Below are positions 1 to 7,174 of a DNA stretch of 64,000 nt, in pieces. The DNA is taken from the NCBI RefSeq assembly GCF_039541915.1, contig NZ_BAABHD010000083.1, forward strand, positions 62,001 to 126,000, written 5' to 3'. Origin of the DNA: Nibrella saemangeumensis. GTDB lineage: Bacteria; Bacteroidota; Bacteroidia; Cytophagales; Spirosomataceae. A model generated the notes under the pieces. The model was not told where the DNA came from and searched no databases. It saw nothing but the letters and a program-made list of their open reading frames with translations. The position numbers and the translations under genes are program-made. Numbering within the stretch: the first letter of the stretch is position 1; each line of letters opens with the position of its first letter.

Positions 1-17
1 GTTTACAGTGAATTCTC

Positions 18-824
18 TTATCTGGTGTAAAAATCCTGTTCAAATACTACTGGGCTCTTGTTGCCCAAAGACGAATGTCGACGAACTCGGTTATGGTACA
101 CTTCAATGTAATCAAAGATCTCTGTTCGCGCATCATCCAAATTCATAAACGCACCATCCTCTAATACTTCCGCTTTGAAACGGCTCCAGAACGACTCTGC
201 ATACGCATTATCGTAAGGATCGTCAGCCCGACTCATACTGGGCTGTAGCTGCCAGCGATCAAGTAAGGTCTTTATCTCAGTAGAAACGTATTGACCGCCC
301 CGATCCGAATGAATAATCAACCCCTTAGGTGGTTGCCGTAACTCAAGAGCTGTGGCTAAGGGCTTGACCACCAAAGTGTCCTCCATGTTATCATCGACGC
401 GCCACCCCACAATTCGACGGGAGAACAGGTCCATCCAACTCGCCAGGTAAGCCCATTGCCCATCCACCAGGGGTAAGTAGGTGATGTCGCTAACCCAAAT
501 TTGATTAGGAGCCACAGGTAATGGTTCATTAAGCAGTCGGTTAGGCCAATAACCTTTGTTATGACGGCTATCAGTGGTACGAGGTACAAAGCTTTTGGGT
601 TGAATCGCCACTAAACCTTTTGCTTTTAAGATTGTACGGACCCGATGACGGCCAATAGGCTGACCTGCTTCCTGCAATTCAGCGACAATACGACGACTGC
701 CGTATCGACGTTTATGCGTCTTAAACACTTGTTCAACGGCTTGAATATACTCTTGCTGAGTGCTACTAGGCTGATAACTGGCCCCGCGCAGGAAGCGATA
801 ATAGGCGGTTCGGCTCACATTCAT
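18..824 (-). CDS. IS3-family transposase OrfB (DDE integrase domain)
   Basis: Catalytic part of an IS3-family transposase. The 268-residue product has an HTH_21-like N-terminal region (residues 30-75, with KRRYGSRRI) followed by an integrase core. The DDE triad is visible as D113 (VSDITYL), D174 (HSDRGGQYV) and E210 (NAYAESFW), with the 35-residue D-E spacing typical of the family. The frame stays open upstream of the ATG to the A7 slippery run at 935-941, so the natural product would be an OrfAB fusion made by -1 frameshifting; this ATG may be only an internal one. The domain itself looks intact, but the upstream half is broken. Confidence 0.9.
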   Translation of the reverse strand: MNVSRTAYYRFLRGASYQPSSTQQEYIQAVEQVFKTHKRRYGSRRIVAELQEAGQPIGRHRVRTILKAKGLVAIQPKSFVPRTTDSRHNKGYWPNRLLNEPLPVAPNQIWVSDITYLPLVDGQWAYLASWMDLFSRRIVGWRVDDNMEDTLVVKPLATALELRQPPKGLIIHSDRGGQYVSTEIKTLLDRWQLQPSMSRADDPYDNAYAESFWSRFKAEVLEDGAFMNLDDARTEIFDYIEVYHNRVRRHSSLGNKSPVVFEQDFYTR

Positions 825-889
825 GACGCTACACAGTGTAGAAACAGAAAACTCTGCACTAGCAGCCTGGATAAAATCGTAAACAGACC

Positions 890-1121
890 TTAACTCCCCC
901 GGCTGAAAATGCTCAACGGGGCCGCCCGGCGGGCTTTTTTTAAGATCTCTCGTTCAATCTCTAGTTGCTGAACCCGTTGTTGCAACCGTTGATTTTCCAG
1001 TAGCAACTCACTGGCGGGTCCGGCTGATAGGGTTTTTTCTCCCCTTTGGGCTCTTTGTCTCCACCGGCCCGCCGGCGCGGTCATACTTGCGACGCTTGAG
1101 AGGTTTGTTTTTAGGTTGCAT
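890..1121 (-). pseudogene. IS3 OrfA remnant (deleted HTH, leucine zipper kept)
   Basis: The likely original start is the ATG at 1121, which opens with a basic KRRKYD segment typical of IS3 OrfA proteins. The helix-turn-helix body that should follow is missing. After a GC-rich junction at 1064-1080 the sequence resumes at WRQRAQRG in a different frame and runs on into a leucine-zipper segment (ELLLENQRLQQRVQQL) and the REILKK frameshift region. I read this as an internal deletion with loss of frame. The start frame by itself stops after about 37 codons. An apparent start at 1147 lies inside the terminal repeat and is probably not used. Confidence 0.75.
935..941 (-). promoter_or_regulatory. Programmed -1 frameshift slippery run (A7)
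   Basis: On the minus strand seven adenines follow TT and are directly followed by the GC-rich inverted segment GCCCGCCGGGC (924-934). An A-rich heptamer plus a downstream stem-loop is the usual IS3-family signal for making OrfAB. Shifting back one base at this run joins the zipper frame to the orfB frame, which is open from here to the transposase. Confidence 0.65.
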
Positions 1122-1406
1122 GATCTTGCAAAATTAGACAAGTTCACTGTGCCGATTTATTAGACCATCTCAGTTATCAACACCCATTAGGGAGAATATT
1201 CTACAATGCTGTAACCAAACAGCAACTACACCTTTGCCGCTACCAATCCGGCCGGTATATTTTTTTAGCAACCTTTCTTGAAAAGTCAATTTAATACGCT
1301 ATAAATTAGGTTTTTAACAAAGGGCGGTGAAGAATCATGCCACAAACTCAGTTTGGCAAACAAAATGGATAATTTTTTGTAAACAGGATAGTGTGCTCAC
1401 TAATGT

Positions 1407-1868
1407 ATGGCAACCATGTTAGAGAAATTAGACGAGATACGGGAAAATATATTTCGCTACCTCGAAGCCCGGATTGAACTCTTCAAACTGGAGACTCGCA
1501 GCAAGGTAGAGGAAGGAGCCGTTACGGGTACCTACTTTGTAGGGTTGGCCTTATTAGCCACAATTACAACCATTTTTGTTTTTACGCTGCTGGCGGCATT
1601 CCTGAACCACGTTCTTGATAGCCGTTACCTTGGTTTTCTAATTGTTGCCGGATTTTTCCTGATTCTGACGGCCATATGGTTCTTTGCCAAAAATGGTATT
1701 CAGAACTGGATCCGGAATACAGCATATAAGGCGATTAAAGCTCGTCAGGATCATAAAGCAGAAGAAAAGTCAGAGGCCATCCGTGAGTTGATGGACCAGA
1801 CCAGAGCCACGATGCAGGAGAGCGGAAGAAGTTGGGAGCAGGAGCAGCAGCGATCAGGCGCGCACTAA
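1407..1868 (+). CDS. Phage-holin-III-like / YqjE-type membrane protein
   Basis: A 153-residue inner-membrane protein. It has an amphipathic N-terminal helix (residues 5-35, rich in E, R and K), two predicted transmembrane segments at about 42-67 and 73-93, and a charged C-terminal tail of about 55 residues. This fits the putative Actinobacteria holin-X / YqjE (DUF1469-like) superfamily, which in most bacteria are small envelope proteins of unknown role and not phage lysis proteins. A second in-frame ATG three codons in is equally possible. It is followed after 59 bp by another small membrane protein on the same strand, a common pairing with stress-type YtxH-like proteins. The role is unknown. 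Confidence 0.7.
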   Translation: MATMLEKLDEIRENIFRYLEARIELFKLETRSKVEEGAVTGTYFVGLALLATITTIFVFTLLAAFLNHVLDSRYLGFLIVAGFFLILTAIWFFAKNGIQNWIRNTAYKAIKARQDHKAEEKSEAIRELMDQTRATMQESGRSWEQEQQRSGAH

Positions 1869-1927
1869 GTCAGACCGGGAATTCCTTTCACAAATGAATT
1901 TTTTATTAATTTAGACCTGCAAAACCA

Positions 1928-2500
1928 ATGCAAGACCCGAACATACCTTTTGCTGATACCTCAGCCAGAAGGGCTCAGTTGCAGGAGGCAACCGAGCAAT
2001 ACAAGTCGTCTATTGAAGATAATGTACAATCTTTGAAAGGCGATGCCAAAGAAGTAGGTAAAACAGTTGCTTTTGTAGCTGGTGTAGGTTTGGCCGTTTA
2101 TCTGATTGCCGATGCCATCCTGCCTAAATCAGACGAGTATCGCTACGCTGAAAAGTACGGTGAGCTGGATGATGAGGACTATGATGAGGATGACGACGAT
2201 AACGATAGAAACAGCTATCGGACGAATTTCGTCGGCCAACAGGAGGAAAGCGATGCCAAGCACGTAACACCAAAGTCGAATAAGCAATTGACCAAAGAGA
2301 TAAAAGAGCAGCCTAAGAAATCCGCGATAATCGGTATGGTAGGCGGTCTGGTCACTTCAATCCTTACGAATCTGGCTAAGCAGCAGGCTTCGGAATTCTT
2401 ATCGCGATTACGTCAGAATAATGCAACAAACGCATCCGCATCATCTTCAACCGGTTACCGGGGCTCGTCACCGGCTTCTGGATACACTAATCCGTACTAA
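1928..2500 (+). CDS. Membrane-associated hypothetical protein with acidic linker
   Basis: I do not recognise a family with certainty. The 190-residue product has a hydrophilic N-terminus, one likely transmembrane helix at about residues 47-67, a very acidic stretch at about 80-95 (mostly D and E), a second glycine-rich hydrophobic segment at about 132-152, and a Ser/Gly/Tyr-rich C-terminus. The layout resembles YtxH-like envelope stress proteins, which often sit beside a holin-like protein as here. Its 3' end overlaps the start of the next gene by 80 bp, so the three genes 1407-3227 are probably one transcript. Confidence 0.6.
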   Translation: MQDPNIPFADTSARRAQLQEATEQYKSSIEDNVQSLKGDAKEVGKTVAFVAGVGLAVYLIADAILPKSDEYRYAEKYGELDDEDYDEDDDDNDRNSYRTNFVGQQEESDAKHVTPKSNKQLTKEIKEQPKKSAIIGMVGGLVTSILTNLAKQQASEFLSRLRQNNATNASASSSTGYRGSSPASGYTNPY

Positions 2501-3227
2501 GCAACTTGGTAAAAAAGCGTATGCCGTCTTGCTCGATCCCGATAAGGTCGAGCAAGACTCGTTTATAGAGCTGCTTACCCGTACAACCCAATACCATGTT
2601 GATTTCTTTCTGGTTGGTGGTAGCCTGATTACCAATTACGCTCATCGCCAGCTGGTTGATGCCATCCGGCAGCATACCCAGACCCCAACCATCCTGTTTC
2701 CGGGGAACTGCCTTCATATCGAACCGGGTGCTGATGGAATCCTGCTGCTATCACTCATCTCGGGGCGCAATCCTGAGTTTCTGATTGGCCAGCATGTGAT
2801 TGCCGCACCTTTGCTGAAGAATAGTGGCCTGGAAATTTTGCCAACCGGGTATATGCTGGTCGATAGCGGAGCGCAGACTACCGTTTCATACATCAGCAAT
2901 ACGACTCCGTTGCCGTACGATAAGCCCAGTGTAGCAGCCTGTACTGCCATGGCTGGCGAAATGCTGGGCCTGAAGCTTATTTATCTGGATGCGGGTAGCG
3001 GAGCCCGTCGGCCGGTGTCACCGCAAATGATTGCGGCCGTCCGGCAGGCGGTGGACGTGCCCATACTGGTGGGGGGAGGAATCAATACTATTGAAAAAGC
3101 ACATGCAGCTCTTCAGGCCGGTGCCGACCTGATCGTTGTCGGGAACGCTATTGAGCAGGACCCCGATTTTTTACCCGAACTGGCTGCCGTTGTTCACTCG
3201 TATAATCAGGCACCGGTGCAGGCATAA
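2421..3227 (+). CDS. Geranylgeranylglyceryl phosphate synthase family protein
   Basis: A TIM-barrel prenyltransferase of the GGGPS/PcrB family, 268 residues. The family joins a polyprenyl diphosphate to sn-glycerol-1-phosphate, the step that starts archaeal ether lipids; Bacteroidota carry group II homologues whose in vivo role is not settled. Visible marks are AVLLDPDK near the N-terminus, FFLVGGSLIT, the YLDAGSGA segment, and the C-terminal phosphate-binding PILVGGGI and ADLIVVGNAIEQD. The ATG at 2421 lies 80 bp inside the preceding gene. There is no other in-frame ATG before the conserved core, so either this overlap is real or a rare codon near 2475 starts the protein. Confidence 0.85.
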   Translation: MQQTHPHHLQPVTGARHRLLDTLIRTKQLGKKAYAVLLDPDKVEQDSFIELLTRTTQYHVDFFLVGGSLITNYAHRQLVDAIRQHTQTPTILFPGNCLHIEPGADGILLLSLISGRNPEFLIGQHVIAAPLLKNSGLEILPTGYMLVDSGAQTTVSYISNTTPLPYDKPSVAACTAMAGEMLGLKLIYLDAGSGARRPVSPQMIAAVRQAVDVPILVGGGINTIEKAHAALQAGADLIVVGNAIEQDPDFLPELAAVVHSYNQAPVQA

Positions 3228-3265
3228 ACAAAAAGAGCAGGTGTCAGCCTGCTCTTTTTGTTTTT
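3228..3265. terminator. Bidirectional intrinsic terminator
   Basis: A perfect 12-bp stem (3230-3241 with 3248-3259) around the 6-nt loop TGTCAG carries an A-run on the left and a T-run on the right. It sits directly between the stop of the GGGPS-like gene and the convergent end of the AraC gene, so it can end transcription from both sides. Confidence 0.9.
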
Positions 3266-4190
3266 ACACGTTCATTAGTGACTCCCGACGGCGCATCTTA
3301 CCGGCCGGAATGCCGAACATCATTTTGAACCGTCGGCAGAAGTAAGCCGTGTCTTTGTAGCCTACTTCGGCTCCAATAGCCCGGATGCTCTTCTTGCTGG
3401 TCCGCAACAGCCCTACGGCTGCTTCCATCCGCTGGTATTCAATATAGTCCTGGGGGTTAATACCCGTTAGCATCTTAAAATACTGCCCTACGTAGTCTTC
3501 AGACACGTTGGCAACGTTGGCCAACACCTTATTTGATAAGTCACCGCCCAGATTCTCCTTAATGTAAGCAAAGATGTCGATGAGACGTGGGTCTTTGAAG
3601 TAGGTACTGTTGGTTACCAATTGCTCAACAAACAGCCGGTGCTTCAGAATGTACCGGATCACTTCAATGACAATCTCCTCTGTTTTGATCTTAATGATCC
3701 GGCCTTTGCCTGCCGAATCATTCATGTCTTCAGCCAGAATCTGGTTGATGGTATTCGCCAGATGCTCTTCGCCCTTAATGATGAACGGCGGTATGTCCAG
3801 GGAGGTAAAGAAGTTTACGGAGTCGAATACCTTCGCTTCGAACGAGACGTAGCCAAAAGAGTTAGGCAGGTTACCAATTCGCTCCGGATCGCGGTTCGCT
3901 TCGAAATACAGCTCCCGGTGCGTCATAAACTCTTCGTTGCTCACCGTTTTAGGGTTGCTGCCGTCACCATAGGTTACGGTGATGTGCTTTCCGCCAGGGA
4001 TGAAAAGCATATCGCCTTCGTCTACTTTTTGTTTTTCTTCACCGAAGGAAACCTCACCATCGTACAGAATAGTCAGCGAGTTTTCTACATCGTAAAAATT
4101 CTTTATAGTAATAGGTTGTAAAACCCGAATATTTCGAGACTTAATAAATTTTACTCCCAGAGATTCTATAATCTTGTTATAGTCTTCCAT
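3264..4190 (-). CDS. AraC-family transcriptional regulator with cupin-like sensor domain
   Basis: A predicted DNA-binding regulator of 308 residues. The N-terminal half is a cupin-like sensor (for example YDGEVSFGEE and GDMLFIPGGKHITV). The C-terminal 100 residues hold the two HTH motifs of AraC/XylS proteins, ending in the signature DTAYFCRRFKMMFGIPAGK. I chose the ATG at 4190 (MEDYNK) over a TTG 23 codons upstream because a good promoter (4239-4270) would start the transcript downstream of that TTG. The gene stands alone between two terminators, convergent with the GGGPS gene, so its target is not evident from context. Confidence 0.85.
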   Translation of the reverse strand: MEDYNKIIESLGVKFIKSRNIRVLQPITIKNFYDVENSLTILYDGEVSFGEEKQKVDEGDMLFIPGGKHITVTYGDGSNPKTVSNEEFMTHRELYFEANRDPERIGNLPNSFGYVSFEAKVFDSVNFFTSLDIPPFIIKGEEHLANTINQILAEDMNDSAGKGRIIKIKTEEIVIEVIRYILKHRLFVEQLVTNSTYFKDPRLIDIFAYIKENLGGDLSNKVLANVANVSEDYVGQYFKMLTGINPQDYIEYQRMEAAVGLLRTSKKSIRAIGAEVGYKDTAYFCRRFKMMFGIPAGKMRRRESLMNV

Positions 4191-4238
4191 ATACCAGATA
4201 TTTAATGGGCTGGTGGCAATGATTTGCTGTTTATTGCA

Positions 4239-4270
4239 CAAATCTAATAATTTGTACAAAACTAATACAA
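4239..4270 (-). promoter_or_regulatory. Bacteroidota-type promoter of the AraC gene
   Basis: On the minus strand TAGATTTG (4239-4246) matches the TAnnTTTG -7 consensus and is preceded by TTG (4268-4270) with 21 bp between. This places the transcript start near 4234, which supports the ATG at 4190. Confidence 0.6.
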
Positions 4271-4291
4271 GTATAAAAGTTTCCGAATAAT

Positions 4292-4328
4292 AAAAAAAAG
4301 AGCGCGGAAACGATAAATTTCCGCGCTC
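4292..4328 (-). terminator. Intrinsic terminator of the acyl-CoA dehydrogenase gene
   Basis: An 11-bp perfect stem (GAGCGCGGAAA, 4300-4310, with 4318-4328) and a 7-nt loop are followed on the minus strand by eight T. It lies 36 bp past the dehydrogenase stop codon. Confidence 0.9.
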
Positions 4329-4363
4329 TCATTTTGAAAAATTTACTTTTTACCAGAAAACGG

Positions 4364-5533
4364 TTATCGGCTTATCTCCCGGGCTATCACTAATTTTTGT
4401 ATTTCCGAGGTTCCTTCATATATCTGAGTAATCTTGGCGTCGCGCATGAGCCGCTCCACATGATATTCTTTTACGTAGCCGTAACCGCCGTGAACCTGAA
4501 TGGCTTCTACTGTTGTCCACATGGCTACGTCAGACGCGAAGAGTTTGGCCATAGCCGCAGCCTGTACGTAATCTTTGCCTTCGTCCTTCAGCCGGGCCGC
4601 CTTGTAAACCAGCAGCCGGGCCGCTTCAATTTTAGTAGCCATTTCGGCCAGCTTAAACTGAATCGCCTGGTGGTCGAAAATGGCCTTACCAAAAGCCCTG
4701 CGTTCCTGGGCATATTTCAGGGCCAGTTCGTAGGCGCCAGCGGCAATACCTAATGCCTGTGCGGCAATACCAATCCGTCCGCCATTCAGGGTCGACATGG
4801 CAAACTTAAACCCAAAGCCATCCTCGCCAATCCGGTTTTCCTTCGGAACTTTCACATCGGTGAACATCAGCGAGTGGGTATCCGATGCCCGGATGCCCAG
4901 CTTATCCTCTTTTTTACCAATGGTGAAACCCGGTTGACCTTTTTCTACAATCAGGCAATTGATGCCTTTATGATTCTTGGCCACATCCGTCTGGGCCATG
5001 ACCAGGTAGATATCAGCAGATCCACCGTTGGTTATCCAGTTTTTGGTGCCGTTGAGCAGGTAATAGTCGCCCATATCAACGGCGGTGGTATGCTGTGAGG
5101 TTGCGTCGGAGCCGGCCTCGGGTTCCGATAGGCAGAACGCGCCAATTACTTCACCGGAGGCCAGGCGGGTCAGGTATTTCTGCTTCTGCTCCTCGGTGCC
5201 ATAGGCCTCCAAGCCCCAGCAAACCAGGGAATTGTTGACCGACATGATAACTGAGCAGGAAGCATCTATCTTCGAGATCTCTTCCATTGCCAGCACGTAC
5301 GAAAGGGTATCCATGCCACCCCCGCCATATTCCGGCGCAACCATCATGCCCAGGAAGCCCAGTTCGCCCATCTCCTTCACCTGTTCTTTGGGGAACTTTG
5401 CTTCACTGTCGCGCTCAATAACGCCGGGCAGGAGGACATTTTGGGCAAAATCACGGGCCGCTTCCTGTACGGCCAGATGTTCCTCTGTCAGGTTGAAATT
5501 CATGCCTTGTAGTTCCAGCGTTGCTAATGCCAT
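4364..5533 (-). CDS. Acyl-CoA dehydrogenase
   Basis: A flavoenzyme that introduces the 2,3-double bond into acyl-CoA in the first step of beta-oxidation, working with electron-transferring flavoprotein. The 389-residue length is normal. Visible marks are the N-terminal all-helical domain, the FAD/substrate segment CLSEPEAGSDA, KNWITNGG, RIGIAAQALG, and the C-terminal catalytic glutamate in QIYEGTSEIQ, the position used by short-chain enzymes such as butyryl-CoA dehydrogenase. A second possible start is M11 (MNFNLTEEH), the usual family N-terminus. It is divergent from the hydrolase gene, and the intervening region carries a palindrome also found upstream of the marR gene at 10 kb, suggesting shared control. 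Confidence 0.93.
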   Translation of the reverse strand: MALATLELQGMNFNLTEEHLAVQEAARDFAQNVLLPGVIERDSEAKFPKEQVKEMGELGFLGMMVAPEYGGGGMDTLSYVLAMEEISKIDASCSVIMSVNNSLVCWGLEAYGTEEQKQKYLTRLASGEVIGAFCLSEPEAGSDATSQHTTAVDMGDYYLLNGTKNWITNGGSADIYLVMAQTDVAKNHKGINCLIVEKGQPGFTIGKKEDKLGIRASDTHSLMFTDVKVPKENRIGEDGFGFKFAMSTLNGGRIGIAAQALGIAAGAYELALKYAQERRAFGKAIFDHQAIQFKLAEMATKIEAARLLVYKAARLKDEGKDYVQAAAMAKLFASDVAMWTTVEAIQVHGGYGYVKEYHVERLMRDAKITQIYEGTSEIQKLVIAREISR

Positions 5534-5597
5534 GTTCTTGTTTCAGTTTGTTAATGATGTAGTGATAGGTAAATTTAAAAAAATTATTGCAAAATTC

Positions 5598-5611
5598 GTA
5601 TGCTTGCATAC
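5598..5611. promoter_or_regulatory. Predicted MarR operator (perfect palindrome GTATGCTTGCATAC)
   Basis: Two perfect 6-bp arms are separated by TT. The site lies in the divergent region between the acyl-CoA dehydrogenase and hydrolase starts, just upstream of a possible minus-strand -7 element TAAATTTA (5570-5577). Thirteen of its 14 bases recur, in the other orientation, at 10235-10248 in front of the marR-family gene. Binding by that regulator is inference. Confidence 0.6.
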
Positions 5612-5628
5612 TAAAGTACGGCCTTTGC

Positions 5629-6435
5629 ATGACGCCCACACCGGATATACAGCATATTACTTACCAATCGTTCCAACTGGCTTACCGGCAAGTAGGGTAT
5701 GGACCGGCTATACTCCTGGCGTTTCATGGCATTGGGCAGGACAGTGGGTGCTTCCTGCCCCTGGCTGATACCATTGGACAACAGTTTACCATTTACAGCT
5801 TCGATTTATTCTTCCACGGTGCCAGCCCCGGTCCTGCCTCTGAGGAGTTTGTACTTACAAAAACTGACTGGACCCGAATTGTTTCGGAATTTCTGAAAGA
5901 AAAAAGCATTAGCCGGTTTTCGGTGATGGGCTTCAGCATGGGGGGGAAGTTTGCGCTGGTCATTGCCGAAGCGTTTGCCGACCGTCTTGATCAGTTGATT
6001 CTGCTGGCCCCTGATGGTATAACAATTAGCCCCTGGTATAAATTAGCGACCGGTACTGCGTTAGGACGGGCGCTTTTCCGGTATTTCATCGACCATATGC
6101 CGCTATTTAGCCGGGCTGGTCGTGGGCTGGCTGCGCTGGGACTGGTCGATCGTAGTGTCCTTCGATTTGTCCAAAGTACCCTTTCAACGGTTGATCAGCG
6201 GGAGCGGGTGTACCGCTCCTGGGTAGGTTTTCGGAAGCTGAAGGTAAAGCTGGATACACTGGCCCATACCCTGAATCATCATGCTGTCCGCATCCGTTTT
6301 TTCGTCGGTTGCTTCGACCGGGTGCTGCCTGTTCATTTTACTAAACCCCTCACCCGAAGGCTACATACTTATGAACTGATTATGCTGAAGACGGGGCACC
6401 ACCGACTGATTGAGAAGGCTGCAACTGCTATTTAG
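5629..6435 (+). CDS. Alpha/beta-hydrolase fold protein
   Basis: A serine hydrolase of 268 residues with no assignable substrate. The core shows an oxyanion segment (LLAFHGIGQDSG), the nucleophile elbow GFSMGG, an acidic residue in CFDRVLPV, and the catalytic histidine in TGHHRL near the C-terminus. I chose the ATG at 5629; an upstream TTG at 5587 would place the palindromic operator inside the coding region and adds residues without family character. It diverges from the acyl-CoA dehydrogenase and shares its control region, so a role in fatty-acid or acyl-CoA metabolism (thioesterase or lipase-like) is a reasonable guess only. Confidence 0.8.
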   Translation: MTPTPDIQHITYQSFQLAYRQVGYGPAILLAFHGIGQDSGCFLPLADTIGQQFTIYSFDLFFHGASPGPASEEFVLTKTDWTRIVSEFLKEKSISRFSVMGFSMGGKFALVIAEAFADRLDQLILLAPDGITISPWYKLATGTALGRALFRYFIDHMPLFSRAGRGLAALGLVDRSVLRFVQSTLSTVDQRERVYRSWVGFRKLKVKLDTLAHTLNHHAVRIRFFVGCFDRVLPVHFTKPLTRRLHTYELIMLKTGHHRLIEKAATAI

Positions 6436-7111
6436 CACGGGAGAGGGCGCGTTTTAGCACGGAGAAAAGACCAACAATAGATACTAACAGCAATACCGCA
6501 AACGCTATTTTGGTCCAGCTTCCTTCATTCGGGTTTTCCAAAAGTGTACGAATTTCCCGTGCCTGACTGCCGGTCCAGATAGCCAGAATGGTACGCGGAA
6601 CCATTCCCAGAAAACCACCAATGAGGATATTTCGCAGCCGGGCGCCCGATAAAGCAAAGACGATGTTTGTGACGGCAAAAGGTAGAATAGGCGATAGCTT
6701 GGCAAAAAAGATAAACCGCACTTCCTGCTCCCGAATGCGGGCCAGCATATTTCTGACTTTCGGGTTTCGTTCCAGCACAGCACGCACCTGATCGTGGTCG
6801 AGCCAGTGGACGATGATGTACACCAGAATAATAGCCACCATATTCAGGAACAGCAGGGGAGCCAGGGCATGCCAACCCAGGAAATACCCGAATACGAGGG
6901 CCAGAAAAGTTGGTAACGTTAGCGAAATAGTGGAGGTAATACTGCAGACAATGGTTGCAATAAGCCAATGCCAGCCATTAAAAGCGGCAATAACCGGTTC
7001 GTGCATAACGATATAGTACACCACCAAGGAGGTGGTAAACAAAGGTATGACCGTCAGCACGACGCTGGCAATAGCCGGATACGTTAGTTTCTCTACTACT
7101 TGCTCTTCCAC
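6428..7111 (-). CDS. TVP38/TMEM64 (VTT/DedA-superfamily) membrane protein
   Basis: An inner-membrane protein of about 227 residues with five to six hydrophobic segments. The VTT domain is visible: a glycine-rich re-entrant part (FGYFLGWHALAPLL) and the signature FFAKLSPILPFAVTN followed by GGFLGMVPRT. Family members are proposed lipid scramblases or transporters. I placed the start at the GTG at 7111, because the first in-frame ATG (7171) lies upstream of a strong terminator hairpin (7126-7158) that ends the preceding operon, which would make the upstream codons part of that stem. The 3' end overlaps the convergent hydrolase gene by 8 bp. Confidence 0.8.
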   Translation of the reverse strand: MEEQVVEKLTYPAIASVVLTVIPLFTTSLVVYYIVMHEPVIAAFNGWHWLIATIVCSITSTISLTLPTFLALVFGYFLGWHALAPLLFLNMVAIILVYIIVHWLDHDQVRAVLERNPKVRNMLARIREQEVRFIFFAKLSPILPFAVTNIVFALSGARLRNILIGGFLGMVPRTILAIWTGSQAREIRTLLENPNEGSWTKIAFAVLLLVSIVGLFSVLKRALSRAK

Positions 7112-7125
7112 GTATATGTAACAAA

Positions 7126-7158
7126 AAAGTCGGGCAAACGTTGGGTTTGCCCGACTTT
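7126..7158 (-). terminator. Intrinsic terminator after the beta-oxidation fusion gene
   Basis: A perfect 14-bp stem (7126-7139 with 7145-7158) with a 5-nt loop is followed by a run of six T on the minus strand. It lies 16 bp beyond the stop codon of the gene at 7175-9613. Confidence 0.9.
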
Positions 7159-7174
7159 GCGGTCTTGGCAACGA

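Larger units (their letters stand above)
5..1150 (-). mobile_element. IS3-family insertion sequence, decayed copy
   Basis: The two ends carry an imperfect terminal inverted repeat that begins ACAGTGAA at position 5 and, on the other strand, at position 1150; similarity continues weakly inward. Between them lie an IS3-type orfB with a full DDE triad and a damaged orfA, both on the minus strand. The element is about 1.15 kb, somewhat short for the family, which fits a deletion inside orfA. No target-site duplication is visible, but only four bases of left flank are in the window. The orfA damage suggests this copy cannot move by itself. Confidence 0.85.

Noticed and set aside
1192..1201. Small perfect palindrome AGAATATTCT upstream of the holin-like gene
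   Set aside because: Only one copy, short and AT-rich; not enough to claim an operator.
5587..5628. Upstream TTG start for the alpha/beta-hydrolase
   Set aside because: It would translate through the palindromic operator; the ATG at 5629 fits better.
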